A program made the translations under genes and the position numbers. A DNA stretch of 64,000 bases from positions 1,287,819 to 1,351,818 of the forward strand of contig NZ_FWWY01000001.1 of NCBI RefSeq assembly GCF_900176145.1. Direction: 5' to 3'. Position 1 is the first letter of the stretch. Each line of letters opens with the position of its first letter. Source of the DNA: Sulfobacillus thermosulfidooxidans DSM 9293 (GTDB taxonomy: Bacteria; Bacillota; Sulfobacillia; Sulfobacillales; Sulfobacillaceae). Of the stretch, positions 36,046 through 46,296 are shown piece after piece. Below the pieces are notes generated by a model. The model was not told where the DNA came from, made no database searches, and saw nothing but the letters and a program-made list of their open reading frames with translations.

Positions 36046-36933
36046 ATGAATATTGTTGTGCTGGGTGCAAGCGGACGAATTGGTCGAGCAATTCTTCAGG
36101 AATTTAATGATCAGAGCTCAGTGCTTACCGCGGTCAGCCGTTTTGTGAAACAATCATCACCGGTACATTCCCAAATCCGGTGGGTGTCTTTGGATCCCCA
36201 CGATGTATCCGGTCATCATGCCCTGTTTCTAAATGCAGACATTGTCATTGATGCGCGCAATCAGCGCTATGATGACTGGAGTGGTTATCCCGCCATGATT
36301 GATGCAACATTGGCGGCCTTAGAAACCACAAAAGCCCATTATGTATATATTGATAACATCTATGTATATGGACGGCCCGCTTCATCGTCTCGGGTTGCAG
36401 AAGACATTGTCCGTCACCCCATTAGTGTTAAAGGGAAGATTCGCCTAGACATTGAAAATCGTCTTCGCGATTTAATGGCGCAAGGACAACCCATCATGAT
36501 TGTACGCTTTCCTGATTTTTACGACATTAGCACAGATCCTTTGCCGCGATTTCTCCGCTGGTTTGGTCCTCCGCATTTGCCCCATCAATTTATCTCGACA
36601 CGGGACGGGGCTCAAGCTCTTTATCGTCTGGTTATGGATCCGGATGCATACCGAAAAATTTGGCATGTGGCCGGAGATGAGCCCATTACTGGCCTCGGCC
36701 TTCAAAAAATTGCCCAGGAGATTTTAGGCCGCAAGCTGCCTCTTTGGGTCTTCGGCCCTCGCCTTGTCAAATTATTAGGATTCGTTAATGCGCCGGCGCG
36801 CGGTCTTCAAGAAACGCAATATTTGTGGCAGTATCCTGTGATATTGAATACGGACAAATTTGTTAACCGGTATGGATCGGCATTTATTCATTCGCATCAG
36901 GCCGTGATTAGAGAACTTCTTAACAGGCAATGA
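36046..36933 (+). CDS. NAD(P)-binding SDR/epimerase-family protein
   Basis: This 295-residue protein starts MNIVVLGASGRIGRAILQEF, a clear Rossmann GxxGxxG. It has YVYIDNIYVYGRPAS and a KGKIRLDIENRL block where the usual YxxxK is not obvious. The middle portion (IMIVRFPDFY, then HVAGDEPITGLGLQKIAQEI) matches atypical extended SDRs. The substrate is unknown. It is monocistronic and convergent with the MMPL gene. Confidence 0.75.
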   Translation: MNIVVLGASGRIGRAILQEFNDQSSVLTAVSRFVKQSSPVHSQIRWVSLDPHDVSGHHALFLNADIVIDARNQRYDDWSGYPAMIDATLAALETTKAHYVYIDNIYVYGRPASSSRVAEDIVRHPISVKGKIRLDIENRLRDLMAQGQPIMIVRFPDFYDISTDPLPRFLRWFGPPHLPHQFISTRDGAQALYRLVMDPDAYRKIWHVAGDEPITGLGLQKIAQEILGRKLPLWVFGPRLVKLLGFVNAPARGLQETQYLWQYPVILNTDKFVNRYGSAFIHSHQAVIRELLNRQ

Positions 36934-37004
36934 GGGACATGAACTGCCTGGACAGGTCCTCAAATAGAAACCGTCACCGGGGCGGGGAATCTTCTCACAG
37001 ATCT

Positions 37005-39356
37005 TTAATGGGTGCGCGGAATAGACCAACTGGGAATTGGATGGGGGATAATCGTGGTGTGCCTGATACTGGCGACTAATAAGGACGCGAGTACGATGAC
37101 TGTGGAAAACACCACAAGCTTGGCAATGAGGTGATTGATATTGTTCCACTGAAAAAATTCGGGGGAAAAGGATGGCCAAGGTTCATAAATGAGCATCAAT
37201 GTGGTGGGAATCAGCAAGGAGCGGACAATGAGTGTATCGACCAAGAGACTCACCCCAATAATTAAACCCGTTAACTGCAAAAAGGGTACGGGCGTCATCA
37301 TCAGTGTGAAAAATGTTGTGGCGATAATGATGCCGGCTCCCGTAATACTGCCTCCCGTCTCATGAAGTGCTTTACCGATAGAAAACCTGGTGATTTCCGA
37401 TCCGATATCATGAACAAGAAGTATTTCATAATCGAGGGATAAGGCCATAAGAAGACTGACGACAACAATAATCATCGGAAAGAGTAAAATGGATTGTGAT
37501 AAAAGGGCCCAGTGCTGCGCAATACGCAAACCGGCTAGCAAAATGGTCAAATCAAACGCTGAGGCTAATAGACCTGCCAGCCAGCCTTTGGTCAGATACT
37601 TCATCGCCACCACCGTACCCAAAATTCCCAGAGCCAACACGCCGATTATTCCGTGGACCAATCCCGTATTGGCAGTAGCGGTATAGGCATGATTTCCGCC
37701 GCTGATGCCAAATTGCCATGGGGTGGGTAAGTGCTCCTTTAAGACGTCAATTAGCGAGGAACGGGGAAGTGGGGAAGGGCCGTTGATGGCAATGAGAATG
37801 ACATGTTGCTTCGAGTTTATGAGACCCGCGAGAGGAGATGATCCTGGAGAAATGTTATGAGCCTCTTTTGCCAAAACTTGTGGAGACGCGAACGAAGTCG
37901 GGCTGGAGAAATGATCATGCGGAGCTTTGCGGGAAACTAGTGTTGTAATATTTGCTATCGTCTGCCAAGTACTAACGGCATTAAACGAACTGGTGGGTTG
38001 AATGACAATAGCATCTTGAACATTTTTCCTCGGTGGTGGGGAGGTGAGTTTTAGGGCTTGATATAGAGCACTATGTTGCGGCAACAGTTCGAGGGAATTG
38101 ACCGGCGTCGTGAGCGTAAATGGCGGATAGGGTTTGGCTAATGCGAAAATTGTGATGGCCATTAAGGCGAGAAGGATCCCTTGAGGAGCTTTTTGTAAAA
38201 TGGCCTGTAAAGTCTCGTAAGCATGATCGAGTCCGTCGGAAAGGGATGTTTTCCATGATGCCCAGGAAATTAGCGCGGGCCATGACGCTAATAAAGGATA
38301 TGTCACCCAGCGGATAGTCAGATATGTGACGAGCACAGCAATCCATGCGCTCATTACAAGAGAAATACTCAAAGAATGCGGAAGAAATAACAGACCGCTC
38401 AAAACCGCAATCAATACGGTAGCGGATAGGGAGATGGCTCCTAACACACGGCGACGGGTTCTGGCGTCGGCTTGTTGTTTAGCTTCTGATGGGGATAATC
38501 CTTGCTTGTTTGCGATGAAATACTCACGACGAAATCGTAAACTTAAAAACACACTATAATCGATGCTCAAACCCAACGTTAAGAGTTCCACAATGTTTAC
38601 GGAGAATTCCGATAAATGTCCATGAATAGTGAAGAGCACCATGAATGCGGATGCATATAGTGTCGCTAATGCCCCGCCAATTAAAGACAACAACGTGAGG
38701 GGTAAGGAACCCAAAATTGCCATCAGTAATAGGGCTGCAAGTCCTAACGCATCCACTTCGGTGGTGGATAAACTGTGCTCGACGGCATGATTTAGCCAAC
38801 GGTTGGCGGTATTAGCGTTGAGCACGGTAGGGTCATCTTGGGAAGGTAGATGCACAATCCATTGCGTGGCAGCCAAGGCATATTGCGGATGCACAATCTG
38901 GATCAAGGTCGCACCATCAGTTAAAGCATAAAACTTTAGATTGGCAACTGGGATAGCACCATGTGTATTGTGCCATTGCTCTAGCAGCTGAGTTTTTGAT
39001 GCTGTTACTAACCAACTGCTGGCTTGATCATAATTCAGGGGTCCTGCGTCTACCCCTTGGGCGGCGATGGCGCTTAAATGATCGGCCCATAGCAAAGAAT
39101 TTTGAGAACTGAGTAATTGACTGCTCTGAGTATGGCTTCCTAACTGCCTCGCGGCGGGCCACAACCAAACTGCCAACAAACAAGCCAAGACAAAGACCAA
39201 TGGCGCTCGGAGAAAGCGAAGCGGACCAAATAGTTGCGAAATCCCGATAAACAAAATGAGCCCAAGCAATATAAAACTGATGTCTATTGCCAAGATACTC
39301 GAATGTGCACCTGTAAGATGCAAGGTAATGCCCCATAAATGGATCGTTGGGATCAA
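37005..39356 (-). CDS. MMPL/RND-family transporter
   Basis: This 783-residue membrane protein has two blocks of five to six helices separated by an extracellular loop (about 430-560), as in MMPL exporters of lipids and hydrophobic compounds. The hallmark LGLSIDYSVFLSLRFRREY (first block) and ALSLDYEILLVHDIGSEI (second block) carry the Asp-Tyr pair used for proton coupling. The N-terminal helix pair before the first loop is shorter than in mycobacterial MmpL. The substrate is unknown; no regulator or adaptor lies beside it. Confidence 0.85.
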   Translation of the reverse strand: MIPTIHLWGITLHLTGAHSSILAIDISFILLGLILFIGISQLFGPLRFLRAPLVFVLACLLAVWLWPAARQLGSHTQSSQLLSSQNSLLWADHLSAIAAQGVDAGPLNYDQASSWLVTASKTQLLEQWHNTHGAIPVANLKFYALTDGATLIQIVHPQYALAATQWIVHLPSQDDPTVLNANTANRWLNHAVEHSLSTTEVDALGLAALLLMAILGSLPLTLLSLIGGALATLYASAFMVLFTIHGHLSEFSVNIVELLTLGLSIDYSVFLSLRFRREYFIANKQGLSPSEAKQQADARTRRRVLGAISLSATVLIAVLSGLLFLPHSLSISLVMSAWIAVLVTYLTIRWVTYPLLASWPALISWASWKTSLSDGLDHAYETLQAILQKAPQGILLALMAITIFALAKPYPPFTLTTPVNSLELLPQHSALYQALKLTSPPPRKNVQDAIVIQPTSSFNAVSTWQTIANITTLVSRKAPHDHFSSPTSFASPQVLAKEAHNISPGSSPLAGLINSKQHVILIAINGPSPLPRSSLIDVLKEHLPTPWQFGISGGNHAYTATANTGLVHGIIGVLALGILGTVVAMKYLTKGWLAGLLASAFDLTILLAGLRIAQHWALLSQSILLFPMIIVVVSLLMALSLDYEILLVHDIGSEITRFSIGKALHETGGSITGAGIIIATTFFTLMMTPVPFLQLTGLIIGVSLLVDTLIVRSLLIPTTLMLIYEPWPSFSPEFFQWNNINHLIAKLVVFSTVIVLASLLVASIRHTTIIPHPIPSWSIPRTH

Positions 39357-39531
39357 ATCGCGGAAAGGTTTCGTTCTGGGTTCTCCCTTCGTTTTCCTCG
39401 CATAACTATTTTGACAATCCAGGCTAATAGGTCTTCTGACAACGTATAGGATGACTATTTTAGTGATATAATAACAAAATATTCCAATGTGAGAGTGGTT
39501 GACTCTATATTAATTAAATGGGAGGCGTATT

Positions 39532-39825
39532 ATGGCTCACGAAGGCTTACACGAAGATCCTCAGGTTCTCAGTTCGGCAGTGCTTAACCAACATCGGGCG
39601 ATTCTCTCTTTAATGGAAGAACTGGAGGCAATCGATTGGTACGCACAGCGCGCTGCCGCGTGTGATGATGGGGAACTTCAAGCAATTCTACTTCACAATA
39701 TGAATGACGAAATGGAACATGCCGCCATGCTTATGGAATGGTTGCGGCGGACGATGCCTCATTTCGATAAAGAAATGAAGAAATTTTTATTCACAAAAGA
39801 ACCTATTGCGGTACGTGGTGACTGA
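39532..39825 (+). CDS. Encapsulated-ferritin-like (EncFtn) protein, orphan
   Basis: This 97-residue protein matches EncFtn, a two-helix ferritin relative that forms annular decamers and oxidises Fe(II). Key residues are in place: the EELEAIDWY run (Glu29, Glu30, Glu32, Trp36, Tyr37) and DEMEH (Glu60, His63), which correspond to the metal-entry and ferroxidase ligands. It ends FLFTKEPIAVRGD without the C-terminal targeting peptide that EncFtn proteins use to enter encapsulin, and no encapsulin gene follows. GGGAGG lies upstream of ATG 39532. It may work free in the cytosol in iron handling, relevant to an iron-rich acidic habitat. Confidence 0.85.
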   Translation: MAHEGLHEDPQVLSSAVLNQHRAILSLMEELEAIDWYAQRAAACDDGELQAILLHNMNDEMEHAAMLMEWLRRTMPHFDKEMKKFLFTKEPIAVRGD

Positions 39826-40585
39826 TCAATTCATGGCATCCTGTATTGCGATTTGCCACGGCCCCATTTAAAGGACTAAATTTTTGCGTACAGGGTTCGC
39901 ACAGGAATTTTAGGAGAGTCAAGATCTGGGCTTGGACCATAGCACTTGGCAAAGTATTTCCAGATCATTTTGAGCTCATCATCAGACTGTCTCGGAGCTT
40001 CTGTCGTGGTGAAAATATCACTGTCCCATGAAATCAACTTTCATTGTTCGGCTAATTACTAGGGTGCTCTATCGAATAGCAGAGTGCCCTGTTTTTGATG
40101 AGCAAAAGAGCTCTCTTTGCCCAAAATGCACAAAACATCTCAAAATGTTTTTGGCATGTCCCCAGCGCAACAATGAACGATACGACCATCGAATCCCGGT
40201 CATTGTCCGTAGTCTTCACCTCACGAATATTACCATCCTATTATGAATGTTGTTCCGAATCTTTGGGATCATATGGAGTCAGGGCTTGTCGATCCTAGAG
40301 TCTTAGAATACGGTAGTCAGCTCCCTTTGCGCTATGGCAACCTCCCAATCCTGTATCAAGTATTCAACGATACGATAAGCAATAACTGACCGTTTCAGTT
40401 AATTCGCATTTCCGCCACCAGATGTCCCTATATCTCTAATATTTGTCGCTAGCTTTCTTTGGCATAAACAAAATTCGATAAAAAAGCAATCCTGATAAAT
40501 TTGGACACATTGACATTGCGAAGCGAGAATTTTGCGCTAATATTGATTAAATCAAGACTCTTACTATCAAAGGGGTGAACATCTG
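39826..40585. other. 760-nt gap without a supported gene
   Basis: Short frames here (for example 40028-40246, which has a CxxC) have no ribosome binding site and no family features. This is where an encapsulin gene would be expected after EncFtn, but none is present in any frame. No clear hairpin. It may be decayed sequence. Confidence 0.45.
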
Positions 40586-42007
40586 GTGTGGGACCGAGAG
40601 TCTCTTGACGAGAGCATTTTGAGTTCACTGCGTGCATTGGTGGCATCTCAAGAAGATGTTGACTATATCGAAATACGTCTCGAATATAACGAATCCACAA
40701 ATCTCGAGACGTTAAATGATCATGTGCGCCACCAAGCCCATGTGGTGGAAATAGGGGGCAATGTTCGCGTATTTCATCAAGGGGCAGTAGGATTTGTCCA
40801 TTTTGACGGATGGGATGACTTGCCTCGCCATATCAACGATGCGAAACTGCTTGCCAAATGGGAAAATTCGTCCAGTTTCCCCTGGGGATCTCAAGACTCG
40901 CCGGCCCCAGCCGATCCTGTCTATTCGGTTCAGCGATTGGTGACCTTAGAAAACCCGCTTAAGGTGCCTTTGGAAGACAAAATTCATCTCTTATTAGGTT
41001 ATGCCGAACTGGCCCATATAACGCATCCTTTGGTGAAATCTGTCACCGGGCGTTATTTTGACCGGTACCGCCACTTGTGGTTTGCCGATAACCGGGGCAG
41101 TGCCATCGAGCAAGAGAAACTGGATCTGGGCGGTAACATCGTGGTCATGGCGCGGAATTCAAACGGGACCGCACAACGCGGGGTGTCTTTTGGATCATCG
41201 AACGATTTCGGGGTATTACGCAATTTGGACGATCAAATTAAAGACGCGGCCAGGTCAGCGGTGGCGTTATTGGATGCGCCTGAAGTGGAAGGCGGGGAAT
41301 ATACCGTTGTGGTCGACCCGTATCTTGCCGGGGTCTTCGCGCATGAAGCATTTGGCCACTTGAGTGAAGCCGATGGCCAAGTGGGAGACGAAGGACTGTT
41401 GGAACAGATGGTCTTGGGTCGAAAATTCGGACCACCCAATCTCCATATTTATGACACGGGCAAGGATATGGGAAGCCGGGGCTATCTGCCTTTTGACGAT
41501 GAGGGCGTGCCGGCACAAGATGTTGATTTGATTAAAGACGGAGTTCTTGTGGGTCGGTTGCATTCTCGAGAAACAGCGGCCCACTTGGGGGAACGGCCAA
41601 CAGGAAATGCGCGGGCTTTGCATTACCGTTTTCCGCCTATTGTGCGCATGCGCAATACCGTCATTGCTCCTGGAGATACGGCCTTTGCGGATCTTTTTCA
41701 GGGTATCAAGCGAGGCATCTATGCCAAAGGAACCCATGGGGGACAGACCAATGGGGAACTCTTCACGTTTTTAGCCGCAGAAGCCTATCTCATTGAGGAC
41801 GGGAAAATTACACGGCCTGTCCGAAATGCCGTGCTGACCGGCAATGTGTTTAGTACACTTCAGCAAATTACCGCGATTGGCAATGATTTTACCCGCTATG
41901 AAGGCGGGGGAGGATGTGGTAAGGCAGGGCAAATGCCGTTGCCGGTGAGTCATCATGCGCCATCTCTGCGGATTGAACGGTGTGTGGTAGGAGGTCGGGG
42001 ACGATGA
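40586..42007 (+). CDS. tldD: TldD-family metalloprotease
   Basis: This 473-residue TldD/PmbA family protein contains the zinc motif HEAFGH (residues 253-258, in VFAHEAFGHLSEADGQ), which defines the catalytic TldD partner. The C-terminal part has NAVLTGNVFSTLQQITAIGND. TldD works with TldE to cleave unfolded peptides. The start is GTG 40586, spaced behind AAAGGGG. It is coupled to the TldE-like gene by an ATGA overlap at 42004. Confidence 0.9.
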   Translation: MWDRESLDESILSSLRALVASQEDVDYIEIRLEYNESTNLETLNDHVRHQAHVVEIGGNVRVFHQGAVGFVHFDGWDDLPRHINDAKLLAKWENSSSFPWGSQDSPAPADPVYSVQRLVTLENPLKVPLEDKIHLLLGYAELAHITHPLVKSVTGRYFDRYRHLWFADNRGSAIEQEKLDLGGNIVVMARNSNGTAQRGVSFGSSNDFGVLRNLDDQIKDAARSAVALLDAPEVEGGEYTVVVDPYLAGVFAHEAFGHLSEADGQVGDEGLLEQMVLGRKFGPPNLHIYDTGKDMGSRGYLPFDDEGVPAQDVDLIKDGVLVGRLHSRETAAHLGERPTGNARALHYRFPPIVRMRNTVIAPGDTAFADLFQGIKRGIYAKGTHGGQTNGELFTFLAAEAYLIEDGKITRPVRNAVLTGNVFSTLQQITAIGNDFTRYEGGGGCGKAGQMPLPVSHHAPSLRIERCVVGGRGR

Positions 42008-43347
42008 TAGACAAGCTGACAGCGAAAGAAGACCATGGCGGTCCCTTATCGTGGAATGCGGGGGAAGTAGGAGACGGCGCGAAAATAAAGCGGTCGACAT
42101 GGACTGTCGAAATCAAGCGGGGACAGAATCCTTTCGTTCAGCATGGCACAGAACAGGTTCGTGCGGTACGTGTTATAGACCACGGTCGGCTGGGGTACGC
42201 CACCTCGAGAACTCAACCTTGGGCACAACTTAAAGAGGAAGCCTATGCAGCTACCCCGTTTGGTCCAGAAACTTATATGGATGAACCTGTGTTGGAGGAA
42301 AACGAATCTGAGCCTGTGAGTTCTCAATGGGATCCCTCTTTGATGCCCTCCATGATGGCTGCAGCCAAGACGTTATACCACAAGCTAGAAGACGTGGATC
42401 CGCGGTTTCGTCCCACTGTGTCCATATCCTATGAGGAAATCGAAACGCACCTTAGCAATTCGTTAGGAGGGCACGTGGCCTTTATCCGGGGATATTGGGC
42501 GATATCCGCTGGGGGCCGCCTGGTTACCGATACAGATTTTCACGCCATCAGTGAGACGCGCCTTGGGCCGAGTGCATTGTCCCAGGCTTCCGAGTTAGGA
42601 GATATGGTGGTTGAACGTTTTAAGATGGGACAACCCATTCGTTCTGTAACCCCTGGACGCTATCCCGTCGTATTCCTGCCGCCGGTGGTGATGAATCTTT
42701 TAACCCCCGTCTTGACACGGTTGTCCGGTCCGAGCCTTTTGGCTGGGAGTTCGCCGTGGGATGATCAAGCGGGAAAGCCCGTTCTTTCGCCGTTATTCAC
42801 CCTCATTAGCGATCCGACGATTCCTGGTGCCCCGCGTACGGGCCGGTGGGATGATGAGGGAACCGTAACCCAACGCACTCCATTAGTTGAGAAAGGGATC
42901 TTACAGCACTTCATTCTCGACCGTGACAGCGCGAGACGACGAGGTCAGGAACCTCAGGGGATGGGCTTTCGGCGAACTCCAGGTACGCTACCTGCGGCAC
43001 TGCCAGCCAATTTGGTCCTCTCTCCAGGAACGGGGGAATTAGCCGAGTGGGGAGCACGCTTTCCTTTTCTGCTGATTTTAGGGGGGTGGATTGGTGCGCG
43101 GCCAACTAATCCTATTCGGGGCGATATCGCGGGCAATGCGAGTGAGCTCTATGTCATGGAAAACGGCGTGATCACCGGCCGTGCCAAAAATGTCGTGGTC
43201 AGCCTCAATGCTCTGGACGCATTAAGCCATCAATTATTAGACATTGGCCAAGATAGCCACTGGGTTCCCCAAGGAATGATGACGGTGGCCCCGGGTTTGT
43301 TGCCTCCTGTCTTGATTGATGCCGTGGATATTCAAGTCCGGCGATAA
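42004..43347 (+). CDS. TldE/PmbA-like partner protein
   Basis: This 447-residue TldD/PmbA-fold protein lacks the HExxxH zinc motif, so it is the non-catalytic partner. Family features are RTPLVEKGILQHFILDRDSA, then PGTGELAEWGARFPFLLILG and PIRGDIAGNASELYVMENGVITGRAKNVV. ATG 42004 overlaps the tldD stop. The N-terminus is divergent from Proteobacterial PmbA. A peptide-import operon follows after a 190-nt gap, consistent with peptide turnover. Confidence 0.85.
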   Translation: MIDKLTAKEDHGGPLSWNAGEVGDGAKIKRSTWTVEIKRGQNPFVQHGTEQVRAVRVIDHGRLGYATSRTQPWAQLKEEAYAATPFGPETYMDEPVLEENESEPVSSQWDPSLMPSMMAAAKTLYHKLEDVDPRFRPTVSISYEEIETHLSNSLGGHVAFIRGYWAISAGGRLVTDTDFHAISETRLGPSALSQASELGDMVVERFKMGQPIRSVTPGRYPVVFLPPVVMNLLTPVLTRLSGPSLLAGSSPWDDQAGKPVLSPLFTLISDPTIPGAPRTGRWDDEGTVTQRTPLVEKGILQHFILDRDSARRRGQEPQGMGFRRTPGTLPAALPANLVLSPGTGELAEWGARFPFLLILGGWIGARPTNPIRGDIAGNASELYVMENGVITGRAKNVVVSLNALDALSHQLLDIGQDSHWVPQGMMTVAPGLLPPVLIDAVDIQVRR

Positions 43348-43536
43348 CAAGATCAGTCAGAATATTGGGACACAAATCGCCAAAACTTTTAAATTTCATG
43401 GCCCCCGTCTGAACAGTTCTTCGTTTCCAGCTAATTTGCCTTAGTGAGAAAACATTTTTCATGACGGCATCCATGACAACGAACCCATCAGGGTAAAAGG
43501 AAACTAATTAATCTAACTGATCTAGAGGAGGAATTT

Positions 43537-45315
43537 TTGAGGATGAAAAATAACCGTCGTCACATGTCTTTATGGGGTGCAGGAACGGTAATGGCGCTTG
43601 CCCCACTGCTGTTAGCCGGGTGCGGATCATCGAGCACCAATGCGTCGTCATCACCGTCTTCAACGAGTAGTAGTCCCCCTGCGGCTTCGGCCACGACCAC
43701 AGCATTAAAACCTGTCAAGGGCGGAACGATTATTCAGGCGCTTGGTCCTTTGGTCTCTATTAACTGGTATCTTCCGCTGAGGCCTGTCGCCTATAACAGT
43801 TTATATGATGCGTGGGCGGCCAGTTTGATGTATAAAGGCTTGTTCCACATCGCTCCCAATGGGAAAATTGATTTTTCTCGGAGTATAGCGAGCTCGATCA
43901 CCTGGAATAAATCCGGCACCGTATACACGGTGAAAATGAATCCGAAATGGCACTGGTCCGATGGAACCCCCGTTACGGCCAATGACGTGGCCTTCACCTG
44001 GAAGCTCATTCAGGCCGCCAGTGCTCCGAATGCTCCAGCTCCTTGGCCCTATGCGGGAGCCGACTCAGGCGGTGTACCCCAGTTGATTAAGAGTTTTCGG
44101 GTTTTAAATTCTCACGAGTTTCAAATTACCTTGACACAGCCCGTTAACCAGATGTGGTTTGAGTATGATGGGCTCAGTGATTTTATGCCCCTTCCCGAAC
44201 AAGCCTGGAACCGCTATCCCAACAATGTCGACCAGGAACTCAGTTATTTAGCTAGTAACGGCACCAATGTCAATTTCTTTAAGGTCGTGGACGGGCCATT
44301 TCGCTTGACAAACGCCATTCAGAACGTATCTTGGACCTTCACGCCGAATGCGCATTATGATGGACATAAGCCTTACATCAACAAATTTGTCTTGGCTTAT
44401 GAAACCTCAGAGACGTCCGAGGTCAATGGCCTGCAAACGGGTACCGTCCAAGTCGGTTATCTTCCCCTGTCCATGTATGACAAGAGAAACGAGTTAACCA
44501 ACGACACCTTAGTCCCGTCTTATGGCTACAGCATTGCGCGGACCATCTTGAATTTTAGGAGTCCTTCCGTGGGCAGTATCCTTCGGCAATTACCCGTTCG
44601 CCAGGCTATGCAAATGGGGATCGACCAACAGGCCATTATTGATGCCCTATATAATGGCATGGGCGTTCCCGGTACAGGTCCCGTTCCCTTACATCCCAAG
44701 ACATTCTTGGCGCCACAGCTCATCCACCCGCTGTATAACTACAACATTCCCGCCGCGATTCACTTGTTGGAGAAAAATGGGTGGCATATGGTCAATGGTG
44801 TGATGACGAATAACAAAGGTCAAAAGCTGGAGTTCAACGTGGAATATGATGCGGGCAGTAGTACGACGCTCGCTATGGTACAAATTCTGCAACAAGACTG
44901 GGCGAAGGAAGGCATAAAGGTGTCGTTGACCCCCTTGCCCTTTGCGACCATGTTGCAATATCAACATCAACCGACCAAATGGGAAATCCAAACGGGTCTT
45001 GGGTGGAGCTATGGAGGGAGTTACCCAACAGGCGGAGGAATGTATGAAACAAATGGCGGCTACAACTTCTATGGCTATTCCAACCCGACGATGAACACTT
45101 TAATTGCGGCGACACATGCCCCGCAACCCTCTGCTGCAGCATCGCAAAAGGCGTTAGATGCCTACGAACTCTTTGCCGCAAAACACCTGCCTAATCTCTG
45201 GATGCCGGTACCAGAAGGACTATCCGAAGTGGCCAAGAATGTGCATGGGGTGCGGTCATCGGCCAACCACTTTACCGATTCTATCTCACCGCAATATTGG
45301 TGGATCAGTCCGTAA
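43537..45315 (+). CDS. Peptide ABC transporter, substrate-binding lipoprotein
   Basis: This 592-residue family-5 solute-binding protein (OppA/DppA type) has a lipoprotein signal ending LLLAGC (lipobox), then a Ser-rich linker and the binding domain. Family blocks include KWHWSDGTPVTANDVAFTWK and VRQAMQMGIDQQAIIDALYN. The start is TTG 43537, five bases after AGGAGG, or ATG 43543. It feeds the two permeases downstream. Binding of di- or oligopeptides is inferred from the neighbours; nickel or glutathione binders share the fold. Confidence 0.9.
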   Translation: MRMKNNRRHMSLWGAGTVMALAPLLLAGCGSSSTNASSSPSSTSSSPPAASATTTALKPVKGGTIIQALGPLVSINWYLPLRPVAYNSLYDAWAASLMYKGLFHIAPNGKIDFSRSIASSITWNKSGTVYTVKMNPKWHWSDGTPVTANDVAFTWKLIQAASAPNAPAPWPYAGADSGGVPQLIKSFRVLNSHEFQITLTQPVNQMWFEYDGLSDFMPLPEQAWNRYPNNVDQELSYLASNGTNVNFFKVVDGPFRLTNAIQNVSWTFTPNAHYDGHKPYINKFVLAYETSETSEVNGLQTGTVQVGYLPLSMYDKRNELTNDTLVPSYGYSIARTILNFRSPSVGSILRQLPVRQAMQMGIDQQAIIDALYNGMGVPGTGPVPLHPKTFLAPQLIHPLYNYNIPAAIHLLEKNGWHMVNGVMTNNKGQKLEFNVEYDAGSSTTLAMVQILQQDWAKEGIKVSLTPLPFATMLQYQHQPTKWEIQTGLGWSYGGSYPTGGGMYETNGGYNFYGYSNPTMNTLIAATHAPQPSAAASQKALDAYELFAAKHLPNLWMPVPEGLSEVAKNVHGVRSSANHFTDSISPQYWWISP

Positions 45316-45375
45316 GCGGGAATCAGCTCCAAAGCTTAAGCGTCTTAAAGCGTCACAGAAAGGAGGGATTTGACA

Positions 45376-46296
45376 ATGTCTGTGACATATTCCGAAGTTG
45401 CAATCGAAACGCAAGAAGAGGAATGGGAGCATCCTGGACCGTCTCGGTTTCGGCGCATTTTTTGGCACCATCCCTTGGCCTGGATGGGCATTATCGGGCT
45501 CGTGATTCTTGTCGGCTTCTCCTTTGTCGGCCCTTTGATTTACCGGGCGAATCCTTATACGCTGCATCTCACCGCAATCTTAAAGCCGCCATCGGCCGAG
45601 TTTCCTCTTGGCACTAACAATCTCGGACGAAACATGCTGGCGCGGTTGATGTTAGGAGGGCAGATGTCCCTGGAAGTGGGATTTGCCGCCGCGATTTCAG
45701 CCATGGGGATCGGGATTATCTATGGCATGGTGGCCGGATATGTGGGAGGTTGGCTGGATGCGATCATGATGCGGCTGGTGGATTTGCTGCGTGCCATTCC
45801 GGGTCTTTTCCTTCTGATCTTTCTGGATTCTTTGGTCACCCCAAGTGCCGGGCTTTTGGTGGTATTGATTGCACTGACCTCGTGGCACGGTGTCAGTCGC
45901 CTCGTGCGGGCAGAAGTCTTGTCTTTAAAACATCGTCTCTATGTCGAAGCCTCGCGTGCTATGGGAGGGAGCCTCGGACACATTGCCCTGCGCCATTTGT
46001 TCCCCAACATTTTAGGCACGGTCATTGTGGCGACGACATTTATGGTGGCCGATTCAGTGCTCGTTATTGCCTCTTTGAGCTTTTTAGGCATGGGCTTGCC
46101 TCCGCCTACACCAAATTGGGGCGCTATGCTGGCGGATGCCATGACCTATTTGCCCCAACACACCTGGTGGTTGATTTATCCACCCGGACTGGCCGTGTTA
46201 TGGACGGTACTGTCCATCAGTTTTATCGGGGATGCATTTCGGGCGGCTTTGGATACCCGAATGGATGCAAAAGTGCGAGGAGGTGGTTCCGAATGA
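45376..46296 (+). CDS. ABC transporter permease, DppC type
   Basis: This 306-residue permease has an N-terminal cytoplasmic tail (EEEWEHPGPSRFRRIFWHHP) and helix, the OppC_N pattern with FPLGTNNLGRNMLARLMLGG, and the inner-membrane EAA loop EASRAMGGSLGHIALRHLFPN that docks the ATPase. ATG 45376 is preferred (AGGAGGG eight bases upstream) over TTG 45370. It overlaps the next permease. The order binding protein, DppC, DppB is unusual; DppB normally precedes DppC. Confidence 0.9.
   Translation: MSVTYSEVAIETQEEEWEHPGPSRFRRIFWHHPLAWMGIIGLVILVGFSFVGPLIYRANPYTLHLTAILKPPSAEFPLGTNNLGRNMLARLMLGGQMSLEVGFAAAISAMGIGIIYGMVAGYVGGWLDAIMMRLVDLLRAIPGLFLLIFLDSLVTPSAGLLVVLIALTSWHGVSRLVRAEVLSLKHRLYVEASRAMGGSLGHIALRHLFPNILGTVIVATTFMVADSVLVIASLSFLGMGLPPPTPNWGAMLADAMTYLPQHTWWLIYPPGLAVLWTVLSISFIGDAFRAALDTRMDAKVRGGGSE

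Noticed and set aside
40028-40246. 72-aa frame with CPKC after EncFtn
   Set aside because: No ribosome binding site and no family resemblance; it is not an encapsulin.
43348-43536. Possible riboswitch or T-box before the peptide-binding protein
   Set aside because: No conserved T-box or known riboswitch core could be seen.
45750-46292. Upstream extension of the DppB frame
   Set aside because: It lies within the DppC gene in another frame; the permease signature begins at ATG 46293.
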